Assembly (NCBI GenBank): GCA_904066235.2
Contig: CAJFCV020000005.1
Location: 4,521,501-4,585,500 of the forward strand
Length of the DNA: 64,000 nucleotides
From: Bursaphelenchus xylophilus
Taxonomy: Eukaryota > Nematoda > Chromadorea > Rhabditida > Aphelenchoididae
Direction of reading: 5' to 3'
The notes beneath the pieces were generated by a model. The model ran no database searches and was not told where the DNA came from. It saw nothing but the letters and a program-made list of their open reading frames with translations. Every line of letters starts with the position of its first letter. Positions within the stretch are counted from its first letter, which is position 1. This document shows positions 22,125-34,667 of the stretch, piece by piece. A program made the position numbers and the translations under genes.

Positions 22125-22891
22125 ATGCTGAAAGGTGTTCGTTTGGTTTCCTTGGATGTGACCAACACTCTAATTGGGCTTCGGGAATCCCCTGGCCAAA
22201 CATATCAGCGGATTGGTGCCAAACATGAATTAAAATTAGACGCCGACTTGATTCAAGAACGATTTCCAGCTGCTTTCAAACGTTTAGAACTCCAAAAGCC
22301 GGCGTTTGATTATGCGGGAAGTGGTAGTGTTCGTTGGTGGCGAGATTTATTGGATGAAGTTTGTGTGGAAGACAAGGACAATGTGAATTTTGGGCGGTTT
22401 TACGTGGATTTGTACAGACATTATTACATAGATGCCGCAGCATGGAGAATTCTCGATGAAAAGGTTGGTTGTTACGCATTTTCTTTGATTTTTAGGTTTA
22501 ACACTCGTCCCACCTTACACTAGGTCTTTTCCAGATCTTCAGTTATTTTGATCGCTTCCATTCCCTCGGCCTCAAGGTTGGAGTAATTTCGAATTTCGAT
22601 ATGAGGCTTCGAACTATTCTTAGACACCTCAAGCTGCTTGATCGAGTCGATTATCTCGTTTTGAGTGGAGAAGTTGGAGTTCAGAAGCCGGATGGGAAGA
22701 TATTGGAGATTCTACAGGAGAAATCTGGGATCCAAAGGAAGGACGAGATAGTTCACATCGGAGACAATGTTGAAAAGGATTACAAAGCTGCTTTGGATTA
22801 TGGAATAAGGGCGATTTTATATGATCCAAAGAAGAAATTTGAGGATTGGAAGGAAATTCAGAGAATTTCAAGCTTCGAGGAGATGTTTTGA
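22125..22891 (+). CDS. HDHD3-like HAD-superfamily protein
   Basis: Exons 22125-22463 and 22535-22891 give 231 residues. HAD fold signatures: motif I at VSLDVTNTLIGL (residues about 7-18), motif II Ser in VGVISNFD, motif III Lys in GVQKPDGKI, motif IV in IGDNVEKDY. The nucleophile Asp is present, but the usual second Asp of DxDxT is replaced (DVTNT). From memory human HDHD3 also lacks it (DVKDT), so this is a family trait, and classical phosphatase activity is doubtful. The frame is open further upstream with ATGs at 22063 and 22084; I chose 22125 because family members begin a few residues before motif I. MED17 starts 216 bp downstream on the same strand, an operon-like spacing. Confidence 0.88.
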
Positions 22892-23106
22892 TGTATAATA
22901 TTGCGGATCATGAAAAAGTGCCAATAGTGAGGCTACCCATATTCTAGTCAACATCTGAATTTGTTTTTATATTATTTCAGTTACCTTTTTTACTATTGTG
23001 TATAAAGAACGTGAACTATTGAATACGCTGTAGGTTCTTTTGTGCGATAGGTTAATAGCCTGTAAATACCTTTCACTTACGTTACGAGTATTAATGGTTT
23101 AGTAGG

Positions 23107-25814
23107 ATGGCGTCAAATCAGTCGCCGCCCAATCCGAGCACCTCCAAATTCGCAGTCGAATGTCCTCCAGAGAATCCGATTGAATATATCGAGTACAACG
23201 GAGAAGAACATCTTGTGCCGTAAGTTGTTTTATCTTTTATTCTCTTTGACTTTTAGGTGAAAATATAATACCTGAATTTATTACAGACCCCCTCGATTTG
23301 CCGATTTGATCACAAAGAATGCGGAGAAGATCCAATGGCGGCAGATTGTTGGCCAGATGACTCTTCTGGATCTGTATGATGATCAAGACAGCGCTGAAGT
23401 CAAAGAGGCCAAAAAGATTCTCCAAACAACCCAAGCAGTCAGAGATCAAGCCCGGGAAAAGGTTGAACCTGTCGCCGGACCATGGGCATCAGTTGCCAAG
23501 CTTATGTAGTAAGTATTTTTGATATCTTTTGTCTTGTCTTTTAGGGGGAAAGTATAATTTCAATTTCAGCCAATCATTACAAGAGATTGATGTTCTCCTG
23601 GATGTTTTGAGGATATCCAGGACACCCTACTTGAAGCCCGAGCAGGTCGCTTCAACTATGCCTGAAGATTTGACTGGAGAACAGCTCAATAAAACCAAAG
23701 GGTTCCATTTGGCGTCAAGACGGAAGGTATAGATAATATAATTATATTAGGCTAGTCAAGTACAACATCGAAGTTTTGTACCATTACTTTTTTAGGCATT
23801 TGACGAGGCCAAGAAGCTCTTAGAGATGTTTAAACACAACAATCGAGATATTAATGCGATGAATGAGAAGTCACAATTCTTCGATGAGCTGAAGAAAATG
23901 AGAGAAAATTGGAGAATTCGGAAAGTAAACGAACTCATATTTGGAGATCTTGGATACAGGTTATGTAAGCTTCCCTGTTCTTGGTTGTTATGTCAGTTTA
24001 GATGGCCCAAAGTTTCAACAATCAGAGGTGTTCGATATTTTTTGGAACCCTAAGGTGAATAACCAAACTGGGAAAGGATCCGTCCAAATCCAAGTCCCAA
24101 AACATCTGCAAAGGCGGACAAAACTGTCAGTCAGTGTGATGGCAGGTGAAGAAGGTTTTCGTAATTATTTTACTTTCAAGTTTAGACTCTCAAGAGAACC
24201 ACGACCTAATCTTCGCTCAGAAAGATTTTTCTTATAATTTTGATGACTCCAGTTCTATGGTTGTTCCATGGGAAAATGCTCTGGAATGGGCACAAGAGAG
24301 TCTCATATGCAGGGATATATTCATTCAGGTGAGTTGACCAGGTTTTTTGGTGTGAAATTTGAGTTTAAATTAGATCATGTCAAGTGTAATATATAAATTT
24401 TTAGTTGACCAAAGAAGCGGTTGCCGAGAAGCATGTGTGTATCATCACAGACAACTCTTTGACCGTCTGTTTGTCCGATGGAATGCTCTTGAAGTTCGAA
24501 ATGCATTATTTCCCATTCCAGGTACCTAAAATAATATAAAGTTTTTATTTTTTACCTATTGTTTTAGGATGGAGACATGCCAGAGGTCGGAGATCCGTAT
24601 TTAAATATGAGTATGAGAGAATTATTTGTCTCAGATGTCATCAAACCCAAATATCGCCCTCAATTGTTTGTTGGAGCCCCATTATCAACTCTTCCAGAGG
24701 CCCTAGATCTTCGAGGAGCGCAAGGACTGTCTGCTGAAGAGGTGAGGAGTCTTATTTGAATTGGATTTATTTGATTCTTTTAGTTGATGATTATTGTTCG
24801 AGGACCTTATTTTAGGCATTTGACGAGACTTATTTTTACTTCTTTTGTAATATTGATGAGAATTTTGTTTTTGACATAGAAGGAAGATAGTAATACTATT
24901 ATTTTCGGTTTTTTACAAATTTATTTCAAGACTAAATTTATTTTTAAAGATTTTTTGGTCAATGCATAGTATAATGTCCAAATATTTTTAGATAAAAAGC
25001 CGCTATCGTCCCCCTCAGCCGCTCCTGACTCGAATGATCCGTCGTTCCGATCATTTTATCCTGATAGATCGTGTCACTGAAGTCCTAAATCGTCATATGG
25101 TGCTCCGAGAAGACCCATCGCTAACATGGAAGTGGCTGAGGTGCACATCTATCTTCTCCATTATCTCATGTCAACTCCAAAGCCGTCCGGATAGTCACAA
25201 TCGATTCAATTTTATGATCCAAATCGGCTCGAACGAAGTGATGGTGTTGACCAAAGAAAACATGGTGATCCAATGCTTCAGACAGATGCCATTGCTCAGC
25301 CAGGCCATTCATACTATGGTGAGAGGGTTTTTTGATAAGTATAGAGTTTAGTTGATGATTTGAGAGAGATTTGAAATTGTTTTAGGCATCAAGTTGTCAG
25401 CTCTACACGACCTCCAACTTTGCCCGCCAATATGGATGGCAAGTTCTGCATGCCAACAATAATGCCTACGGCAAAGATGGAGTTCCAGCACCCACCTTGT
25501 ACGCCTGCAATCAAAGCTGCACAAAGTAAGCGATTTTGGGACTGGGTAAAATACTTTTTTACTCTTTGGTTCAAGGATAATATAAATTTTTGCTTTTCAG
25601 GCGGTTGTTCGCCCAATTTTTCGCCGATCATCGCTTACCGAAAGTGTTTCTGAAGTATGAAGATTGGCCCAAACCAAATGATGACCCATTATCAGATGAA
25701 CAAATGTCATCAGAGGAGTTTTTGTTATCCTTCAGACCTGTAAATCTCAACAGAATACCCGGCTCCAGCTTCATGAAGAAGATTGAGTACATTCTGACCA
25801 TGTTCCGCAACTAA
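23107..25814 (+). CDS. mdt-17: Mediator complex subunit MED17
   Basis: MED17 is a core scaffold of the Mediator head module, linking activators to RNA polymerase II. Eleven exons join in phase: 23107-23219, 23287-23508, 23570-23726, 23796-23964, 24002-24145, 24186-24328, 24405-24521, 24568-24741, 24992-25318, 25386-25525, 25601-25814; 639 residues against about 651 in human. The best family match is ELKKMRENWRIRKVNELIFGDLGYR, aligning with the human [23 protein letters not shown] region, followed by a Val-rich beta segment and ALEWAQESLICRDIFIQLTKEA. The intron at 23965-24001 is only 37 bp; the donor GTAAGC with acceptor TTTAG was chosen over a second possible pair because it keeps GYR and the open frame. 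The N-terminus is Ser/Pro-rich. A GGTTTAG acceptor-like motif lies just before the ATG. Confidence 0.9.
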
Positions 25815-27041
25815 TTTTATTGTGATTATAGTCGTTTCATGTTCATATCGTTATAAATTATACTTGGATTTTTTGGGATGTTGTTTTAGATTACTAGAAC
25901 ATATTTTTGGAAATTAATTTAGATTTTTTTGGGGGCTTAGTACAAGTGATGGCATGGAAGTGGATGAGACATATTTTTGGCACTAATTGGATTAATATTT
26001 CTCTAAATTTTTGCAGTTTTACAGTCGGAAGGGAAGAAAATAGCCCCTCTAATTGATAAATCATGAGATTTCCTCTATGCCCTCGAGCATAATGCCCATC
26101 TAATGGCCCTCCAACAACTCCACACCACCTTCTTCCCCACCCGCATCACTTTTGCCCCCGGATATCCCCCATAATTGACGCTGTCCCCAAATTAATTCCA
26201 TTCAAAGTTCCCCCGTTCTCGGGACGTTCCCTTTTTGGGGTCGTTCTCGGGCTCGCCTGAAAACGGCCGAAACGGCACTTGCGTGCGTCTCTTTGCCCTG
26301 AGGCACTGGGGAGAGGGGGGAAGGGAAAAAGTAATCAATAAAGCCTGAAGGCCTTATCAGGCACTGAGAAAGGGGGGCTTTCAACCCCGTCCGATTTAAG
26401 GGAAGGCGATGTTGTCGGGGGATTTTTGGGAAAAGTTGCGGGAAAATGGGAGTTTCCATGTTGCAAGAGTATCTGATTTTGGACTCTACGATTCTCCGGT
26501 GTTTCTTGTGCGTCAGACTTTTTATGGAATGTCGTTTTACACGTGTGTTTGACGTGAGACGAAGTCCAGATTCGGGAATTTCCGTGAATTTTTGTAAATA
26601 AGAATTGAAATGGATGTTAAAGTTGGAGACCACATTGCTAGTTAGTACAGTTTCTTGATGCTCTTTGGCAAGTTTTCGAGTAATTTTTATAGGTTTGACT
26701 TTGTGCTTTTACAAGTTAGAGCCCATTTATTTTGGTGACCTACTATAACATTTGGCTGTTATTTCAGAAGCCAACAGTGACCAAGAATTTCGAATCAGTA
26801 CTTATTTTACACAGAATTAAAGCTGTCCTTTGTATCTTTCTTACAGTTTTGTTTTGGGTACCCCAAAAAATTTGATTACAGCCGATTAAATTATACATCA
26901 TCATGAACAATATCGACGATAACTGTTCACATATTAATCTCTATTCTTTTTTTAAATATTTGTAAAAACGTTATTATTTTTCGTGTTGAACTTTACCATC
27001 CACTTCAACATTGATTTTTTACATTTTCTCAGGGGTCAGAC
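25815..27041. other. intergenic region
   Basis: 3' flank of MED17, then a GC-rich patch at about 26090-26520, then AT-rich sequence. A 143-codon minus frame at 26202-26633 has no domain or splice support. The sequence ends in TTTTCTCAG immediately before the next gene's 9-base leader, which would suit a trans-splice acceptor. Confidence 0.5.
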
Positions 27042-28068
27042 ATGTTCAAATTAATCGGTCTGCTCGGCTTGGTCGGTGTCCTAAATGGCCAGAATCTTGA
27101 ATTTGGAGATAAGGTGAGCATGTCAACCGGCTGACGTCACATTTAAATATTTAATGAGAGTGTAACAGAGCAAAAAGGATGAAATATCAGCCATGATGAC
27201 CTGTGTTTTCAGCTGTACCCCGACTCGCCTTACATTGACCTCATCTCCCGAGATATGGAGCACTTCCAGGGGCCATTGGGATTCGGAAACAAGTTCATGA
27301 CAGGTCTGCTGCTTTACAATTTGTATTTTGGATATATGACCTTGTTTTAGATGGCTTTAGATAGTTAAAAAACCAAAAAATCATCTGATTTTTTTATTAA
27401 AAGATCATATAATTTTTATCTTATAAAGTAAGAGTGTTATAGGTGGAGCCGGCGAAGGAGACCAACAACTTCGACCGGAGGACTCGTTCGAGCATCGCGA
27501 GCAAGTCAAGAGCGACAATGTTCTGCCCGCTTACTGCGAGCCCCCGAACCCGTGCCCGGTCGGATATTCGGCCGAACACGGATGTCTGGAGGAATTCGAC
27601 AACAGCGCCGAGTTCTCCCGCAACTACCAGGCCCAACAACAATGCCTCTGCGACCAGGAGCACATGTTCAAGTAGGACTTTTTTTATTTTATTTTAGTTG
27701 AATTTAGAGGGTGCAGATTGTAATTAAATTGGTTTAGCTGCCCTTCCAAGAACACCAACGAATTCGGGGACAATCTGGACGATATGTTGGAGAAGAACGG
27801 CCTTCATAAGAGCATGATCGCCAAGAAATTCCACGAGAAACGGTCCGAGGTGAGACTTGTTTGGCTTTCTCTCAAGTTTAGAAACATTTGACGTCCAATT
27901 TTAAACTCGCGTTTTACCTTGAACACCTTCAAAACTCCCTCTAATTTGGGCAAGTTTCAGTTCGAAGAGCCCCGTCGCCGCAAGCGCTCCGTGGCCTTCA
28001 AGCCGAACCCATATCTGCAGGGCGAGATCCTGCACAGTGTGTCCAAGAAGGATGGGCGTCGCTTGTAA
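27042..28068 (+). CDS. sbt-1: neuroendocrine protein 7B2 (PC2 chaperone)
   Basis: 7B2 escorts proprotein convertase 2 through the secretory pathway and holds it inactive until late compartments, so it controls neuropeptide maturation. Exons 27042-27113, 27213-27303, 27443-27671, 27738-27849, 27961-28068 give 203 residues. A signal peptide covers about residues 1-17 (MFKLIGLLGLVGVLNG). The family core is YCEPPNPCPVGYS, GCLEEFDNSAEFSRNYQ and CLCDQEHMF. The furin-type site EEPRRRKRS separates the chaperone domain from the C-terminal peptide, which keeps the conserved NPYLQG and a SKKD dibasic pair corresponding to the inhibitory Lys-Lys of vertebrate 7B2. The protein ends DGRRL soon after it. 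Confidence 0.93.
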
Positions 28069-28984
28069 ATAATCCCTGATGTGTTCGTAATAACCGGACT
28101 TTTCACTTTTTTCCCTGTCGTCTCTTTATTCCCCGGCGTCTCTCGCTCTCTCTTCGATCCCAAAACATTGGAAAAACGCCATCTTTTCCAAAAAAAACGT
28201 CATTTTTTTAGAATAAAATGTCATCTTTTCCAAGGAATGTCATCTTTTTCTGGTGAAGTCACTCTAATGTCGGATGCAAATTTTAAAAAATTCAACCGTA
28301 TTTTATGACACTTAATGTCATCCAACGATGAACGGAGGTTCCACAACACCCTCTCTGTTTAGCGCGATCCCTGCATAACGCGGTGTATCTCTCTCCTTCT
28401 CTGACTTCTCTGTCGACTCTCCTCACGTTGCGTGTTCCCTCTCTCCCCCATCGAGTAGTTGCTCTTAATTATTGCGGACCCAGTGATTTTAAAATAAACG
28501 TCATGTGTTAACATATGTACAATTATCATAATAAAACTCTATCTCTTTTGTTTAGCCGTTGGAAAAAAATTAATAAGGGAGTTTGCTCGAGATGTCATGT
28601 TTAAGGGCCTTTGCCTGTTCGCCCTCGCAGTAGATGACTTTAGATATAAGGGGAATTGTAATCTATACTTTATAAACTTTGAAAAAAAGCTTTAACTCCC
28701 ATTGGCGTTGGAATTTATTTACAAATTGAGATCAATAGAGGGTTTGCATGATATAAAAATTTTAAAATTTAGGCAAAAAAATGACAGTGCTAAAGCTGAA
28801 GTGGGGAGGAAAGAGGGCGCTAAAACTAAGCATTAGACTAGAAATTACTCAAAAGGTAATAATTGTAACTACCATTCAACTAGGTTAACTAAAAAATTTT
28901 GAAAAACTCTGCCTAAGAACCGGAGAATGCGAAGAAACGAAGATATGCCTGGAAAACGATGAAAACCGAGGTAAGAAGTTCGCT
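28069..28984. other. intergenic region between converging genes
   Basis: 3' flanks of 7B2 and synaptotagmin. A run of near-repeated phrases based on TCATCTTTTCCA at about 28170-28250 is low-complexity. Nothing else supported. Confidence 0.5.
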
Positions 28985-31407
28985 TCAGTCGTCGTTGAAT
29001 GGCTGGAGAGTGTGCCACATGGCCACGGAACGACGGGGAGTGGCCAGCATATCGGTCCAATGTTTGAGGCCGGCTCCGGTAGCCGAGGCCCCGATCATCA
29101 CTTGGCCTATCCTTTCGTTCGATCCCACTCGGTCGTAGTCAGAGACAATCACGTGCAAATGGACTCGCTGAAAATGGATTTTGCCAATTTACTTGTAAGG
29201 TGGGAAAAATTGGAAGATAGGCTTCAATTATCCGTAAATCATCAAAATTTTGCAAACGGCAGCCTTCTAAAACGATTAGGCAATAATCCAAATCTTGGCC
29301 CTATTTTTGTGAATTTTGCCGGGAAAACGTCTCGGATGTCTTTAAAAATCTCGATCTCAATTGCTAAATTTTATAAATAAATTTTCCTACGTTTCTTAGA
29401 TTCAAAATTTGCATACCTGCATTTTCTCGGGTGTGACGTCATAACTGAAGCTCTCATTATAATACGGATTGAGAGTTTTCATCTTGATGGTCGTCTTCTT
29501 CTTCTCCAATCTCTTATTTTGAGCCATCAAATACACTTTTACATAAGGATCTAGAATTTTGTTGCTTAAAATTCAAAAAGTCATCACCTCTGTCTACTAG
29601 AATATAAAAACTGACCTGAAAGACCGAGGACATCCATTTTCTTGAGGTTTTTGCATTCCATGACGACCACCGTTAATTTATTTTTATTCGGGACATATCT
29701 CAAGGCCAAGCAAACTTCGCCCAGTCGGTTTTCCTAAAGCGTTTCACACCTGATGCTACACTTACCGGAGGCGCTTCAATCTGAGCCCTTTTCTCTATTG
29801 TGACTGCCAAATCTATTTTGCCTAAGGGGATCGAGACTTGGCCTATCTAAAAATTACAATTAAACGTTATCTTTTATCCGAAAATTACCTGATCATGCTT
29901 TCCAAATCGATCAAAATCGAACACATTTAGAACCAAAGTTTGCCCGCCAATCTCGCTAAATGGCACCTAAAATACGGATAATTTAAAATTTGAATATTCG
30001 AAAATACCTAGTAAATTTTAATCTTCAAATTCTATTCTTAAAATCTGAATTTTGTTTAGATTTTTGCGACTTGCCTTGAATGTAAAGGACTCGTTGAAGA
30101 CGGGGTTCAGCGATTTCCTTTGCACCTTTGTCTGGAATTTCTTTTTCTTGTCCGGCAATAAATAAACCTTCACATACGGATCCGAGGTACCCCCCAAATC
30201 CATGGCTGGCAAATTCTCGGCGCTGATGACAAGGACTGTCAGCTGAAAATTCAAAATTGTGAAAAGTTTGTCATCATGTTTTAATTTTTGCAAAGAAAAA
30301 GAAAATTATGCAAATTTTAGAAGAAAAGTTCTAGAAAATGTCAAAGAACAGGATTCCAAATTGTTTCAAAAAATATATTTGGTTGTGTTCCTTGATGTCA
30401 GACGCTGTAGAGATCGCAAATTTGGAGCCGGAGGCAAGAGAAAAACGGCTCTCCGAGAAGCCCTTGGAATATTTCAAACTGCTCAAAGACTGCCCTGATG
30501 TTGTCGCTATCCCGATTTACGATGTAGGCTAGCCATTTCCAGCAGTTTCAGGCACTTTAGCACTTCCAAAATTTAAATTTCCGTTTTCCCGCAATTTTTG
30601 GCATTGTGTTTCAGGTGTCGAAGTCTGCGTGAAAAGCTTGCGTAATGGTTCAAAAAGCCGTAATATTGCTCTCTGAACTTTCGTTTTCTGATTTCAGGAA
30701 GTGAAACGTCGCTGGGAACGGGCGGAAGAGCGTGTTAAAACCTTAGAGGAGCTGGTCAAGGGCGTAAAATGGGAGGAGAACTCGATCGAAGAGGACCGAT
30801 ATGACATTATCAGTGAGGTCATGGACAAGGCCATGCAGGGATTCGAAATCAACGAGGAGCATGAGGTAAAAAATCGAATTTTGAGATTTTTATGGGTAAA
30901 AAAATAAAATTTTGGGGCTTTCGACAAAAATTTCAAAATTAAAAAGTTGAATATTTAAATTTTCAGAACCGAAAAATCAAATTTGGTCATCGAATTTTCC
31001 TCGAGGCCAAGATGTTGTTGGGGATTAACCATGCCTTCGACCGAGTTGAAGCCATTCTCAAGGACTTCTTTGCCTTCCACAATGACAAGACTGGAGCCGC
31101 CTACGAAAGGGATGATTTGAGGATGGAAATTAGACTTATGGACGCCTGCTTCACCGAAGTCCACACTGGATTCCTCAAGAGTTATTTGGATATGGAGTTG
31201 TGAGATTATTTTAGATTAAGATTCAGAAAATTATATTATACGGACATCAGATGAATAAATTTTAAACGCTTGTTTCTGGCGGGTTTTACTTACCGCATTC
31301 TTGTCAAAGTCATAGTCGAGCTTGAAGGAGAGGTACCCCAGGAACTTCTTCTCCTTCTCGTCCTCTTTATCTTTCTTTTTGGTCGTCGGGGTCCCAATCG
31401 CTGACAT
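28985..31407 (-). CDS. synaptotagmin, tandem C2 domains (5' end incomplete)
   Basis: Calcium sensor for vesicle fusion. Minus-strand exons: 31413-31294, 30242-30075, 29966-29889, 29846-29766, 29733-29616, 29550-29417, 29167-28985; 291 residues from ATG 31407. C2A has all five Asp ligands ([24 protein letters not shown]). C2B has [16 protein letters not shown] and a Glu in place of the last Asp (GSNERIG), plus the polybasic [11 protein letters not shown] and the [16 protein letters not shown] end. A Lys/Glu-rich linker precedes C2A. The usual N-terminal membrane span is absent; the frame is open through an acceptor at 31414, so upstream exons probably exist (see 35369-35392). Intron 30243-31293 holds another gene on the opposite strand. 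The C2A exon ends in a GC donor (AAG|GCAAGT). Closest in sequence to the synaptotagmin-1/2 class. Confidence 0.92.
30395..31203 (+). CDS. helical charged protein nested in a synaptotagmin intron
   Basis: Exons 30395-30523, 30698-30865 and 30967-31203, all phase 0, give 177 residues. The whole gene lies within the synaptotagmin intron 30243-31293 on the other strand. The sequence is rich in Glu, Lys, Arg and Leu, with a likely coiled coil at about residues 45-70 ([20 protein letters not shown]). A second helical region ends [17 protein letters not shown]. There is no signal peptide or membrane span, so it is probably cytosolic or nuclear. The frame opens from 30338, but ATG 30395 ([19 protein letters not shown]) begins where coding character starts. 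I do not recognise the family. Confidence 0.7.
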
Positions 31408-31413
31408 TTGGGG

Positions 31414-34218
31414 CTGAAATTCGATTATACAAACGTTTTTATTCTTATTATGCATTCAAAAAGGCATGAATACGGAAGAAAGGAGGGTGAGACAGATATT
31501 TAAGACCAAATTTCTGAATTTTATATTGATTTAGATCAAAGAAGTGATAAATTTTATATTAATTTAGGTCAAAATTCATAAAAATTCTTAATTTTCCGGC
31601 CAAATAAGAATGCGTTGAGCAGCATTAAGTAGTAAATAACATGCTAATGGCAAGAACAAAGTATATGAAGCCTTTGTTTTTTCTCGATTTGTCATCCTTT
31701 TCACCTCAAAAAATCCCATTTCCTCGGACTAATGGCCCACGTGTCCAGCCCCACACAATACAGCCAAAATGGGCGCAAGATGTTCATGGAGATGGGCCGG
31801 ATTTGTGTCGCCGTTCAGCCTAATAATTTTTGGCGAAACCAAATCCCCCGCGGGCATTGTCCAAATAATCTCGATTTGGGCAAATTTAATTCGTTTTTTG
31901 AGTGAAATCTGGCCATGAAAAAGAGCGCTCTTGGCCCAGAAACTTTTATCCTTTTGTCCCTAAAAAAAGGCCTGAGGGCATGCGGCGGGCGCCCCTTTCC
32001 CTTTTATGCGCTTTTTGTGGCCAGAAGAACGTGGAATTTATTATTTGCTGAGACGCGGCCGCAAGAAGTTGAACTCAGTCGTTAAATAAAAGCTTCATCA
32101 CATAGTATACTGGATAAAAATAGAGTTATCAGTCATCTATCGCGTCAAAAAATAAAAAAAATCAAAAAAAAAGTAGCAAAAAGTATTAAATTATTCAAAT
32201 TGATTATTTATTCTGGAATCCATGCAAACTCGCCTGGATTATGCATGGATTGCAACTGCAGACGGATTATCTTCCCATATTGTTCAGAAATTCGGCCAAA
32301 GAAAACCGAAGAGAGCCAGGCGACCACCCATATTGGGCATGATGGATAATATACGAAAGCGGTTCAAATGGCAAAATTCGAAGAAAATTCAAATGTCAGA
32401 AAGGTGTAAATGCGAGCAAAAAATGTGAAAGGGACCAACTCCCAAAGTCACTTTTGCAGATTACAATGAGAAACCTTCCAATTCCGGGGGTTCCTCCCAC
32501 TTTTTATCCCTTTTCTCAATCTCCTCCGGTTCATTTCCCTTTTGGCTATAAATCTATTTTTTTGGATGATAAAATAAGTCTTCTGAACTCTCACATGTAA
32601 AGTTTACTGCTCCTTTAATCGAGTTGTGAAGTGCGGAGACTTAAGGACCACTTCTTTACTACTCTTTACCAACTTTTCTCTGAAAAAAAGTCGCTTCTCA
32701 AAAAGCCGAACATACATAATTAACATAGCCGACGATGCCTGAGGGCGAAAAAGGAACGAAAAAAAAAGTTAAAAAATGGAATTTGAATAAAAAATTTAGA
32801 GAAAAAATGCTTTATTTTACAAAAAGATCTTAAAAAGTAGCCCTTAAATTGTAAGCATTCCTTAACGCAGTCATTTTGTTTGTCATGTGCCCCTATGTAT
32901 ATCCAGTATTTTCTTTTCAACGACAAAATCTTGAGCAGTCACAGAATGAATAGTATTTACATAAACGAGAGAGCCAAAAAAGGAAAAAAAAAGATTACAT
33001 TAGGGACCAAAAAAAGGAAAATTCAAAAAAATGGAGGGAGCAACTGAAGGGATGACATATCTTTTTTTGAAGGTTCAGAGATGAGAAAAGTTTAGGGGAA
33101 AATTTCGGTAAAATACGTGGTTTTCAACTCTGAAAAACTAATAAAAAACTTCAAATTTGATGGACAAAAGGTTCGATTTTAATAAAAAATTATATGAATG
33201 ACCACTGGGAAATTTTAATCCTGGAATTTCTCCAATTTTCCACAAAAAAATTGTCAGATTTTTTTTGAAATCACAGTAGACTTCTTTGAGATACTGACAA
33301 AAAAGGTTTTAAAAATTTGGAGAGCAATGCAAGTACGCAAGACCCTAAAAATGTCGCGTAGAAATGCCTGGAATTCCCCTTAAATTGGCCGTTTTCATTT
33401 TTCGTCGCGCGAGGTCAGAATCCAGGTCTGATTAGCGGTCCAAGCCCTATTTCCCCTCCGGGTTTCCGTCTCAGTTTCCCCTTTTTTCGCCCTAACAAGC
33501 CTCATGCCCTGCGGGCTTTGGCTTGCTTAAGGCTTTATTTTTTTCTCGTTTTTTTGCGCATAAATATCGAAAAACAAAATAAAATGCCCGAGGGGATTGA
33601 CAATGAGGCCACATTTGATACACTCAGGAAATGATGACTGCAAAAGTGTGCAAAAATTGCACTCAAATCTGCCAAAATAAGAAAGAACGGCCTCTGAAGC
33701 GAGACAAAATTGGAATTTTTTTTATTTCCATATCAACATGGGAGATTTAATGGATTCCGCGGGGGGAGAAGAGCCTGCTGTTATGTCATAATGCAAATTC
33801 AGAACGTAAGTTTCACTAGAATCATGGATAATTTATAAAGAAAAAGCTTTGGAAGTGCTGAGTCAAAAATAATATTAAAAATAGAATTGTTTTTACAATT
33901 CGGAGACGTATTATGAATAAAAAAGGGCTCAAATTCCGAGTATTATATTACCAGACAAGGCATTTCCTTGTATTTGGTAGTGTGGAAAACTGTGTTTTTT
34001 TCCGGGGAACTCCTATTTTCCCTAAAAATAAAAAACTGTCAAAAATAATTGTAGACATCTTAAAAAGTAGCAGGTTCCCCTGAGGCATTAATATTCGAAA
34101 ACAAAATTCAATTTCACTCCTGGGTTACCATGGTAAAGGTGAGATGTTTCGTGGCGATATGGAATACATAGCGTTCATTTCGACTAGTAATTTAATTCGT
34201 TTCTCGGGATTACACTTA
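31414..34218. other. gene-poor region upstream of synaptotagmin
   Basis: Probably 5' intron and regulatory DNA of synaptotagmin. GC-rich islands at about 31730-32070 (with CACGTG at 31739-31744) and 33350-33540 stand out from AT-rich background. Short frames such as 32222-32428 (+) have no support. Confidence 0.4.
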
Positions 34219-34667
34219 CAGGGGAAATACTCCAAGTGCGACGCTTAGATTTTCTTTAAATTTTGCACACACGTCGGGTATGAACCAAATATCAATTCCT
34301 GAAAGTTTTAGCTCGCGCTTTGCGGGCGCGGCCGAGATATCGAACGATTTTTGCCGCCGAGAGAGCACGCTAAACGTGGAGAGCGGTCAGAGAGAAAATC
34401 GCTTTTTGGTCATAACTTTGGCAGTTTCGTGCGAAAAAATTTGATTTTTTGTAGAAACATTATCCTTTACGGTAGAAATTGGCATGAAAATTTTCGTGCC
34501 GAAATTCGGCAAAAAGTCCTTAATTTTCGCCGACTTTCGATCTAAAAATCTCGGTTGTTTCTGCAAAGCGCGAGCTAGGATTCTCGCATATATCTTAGAA
34601 AAAATTATTCTAAATTTGTGCCAAGTTTCATCAAAATCTGAGCGTCGCACTTGGAGTACTTCCCCTG
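34219..34667 (-). mobile_element. 449 bp MITE, copy 1 of 3 (3 bp TTA duplication)
   Basis: Starts CAGGGGAAATACTCCAAGTG and ends with its near reverse complement, flanked by TTA on both sides (34216-34218 and 34668-34670). It is the same 449 bp family as 42693-43141 and 57719-58167 but in the opposite orientation. It has no coding capacity. The 3 bp TNA duplication fits the PIF/Harbinger superfamily. Confidence 0.85.

Noticed and set aside
26202..26633. 143-codon minus-strand frame
   Set aside because: No recognisable domain and no exon signals; lies in GC-rich intergenic DNA.
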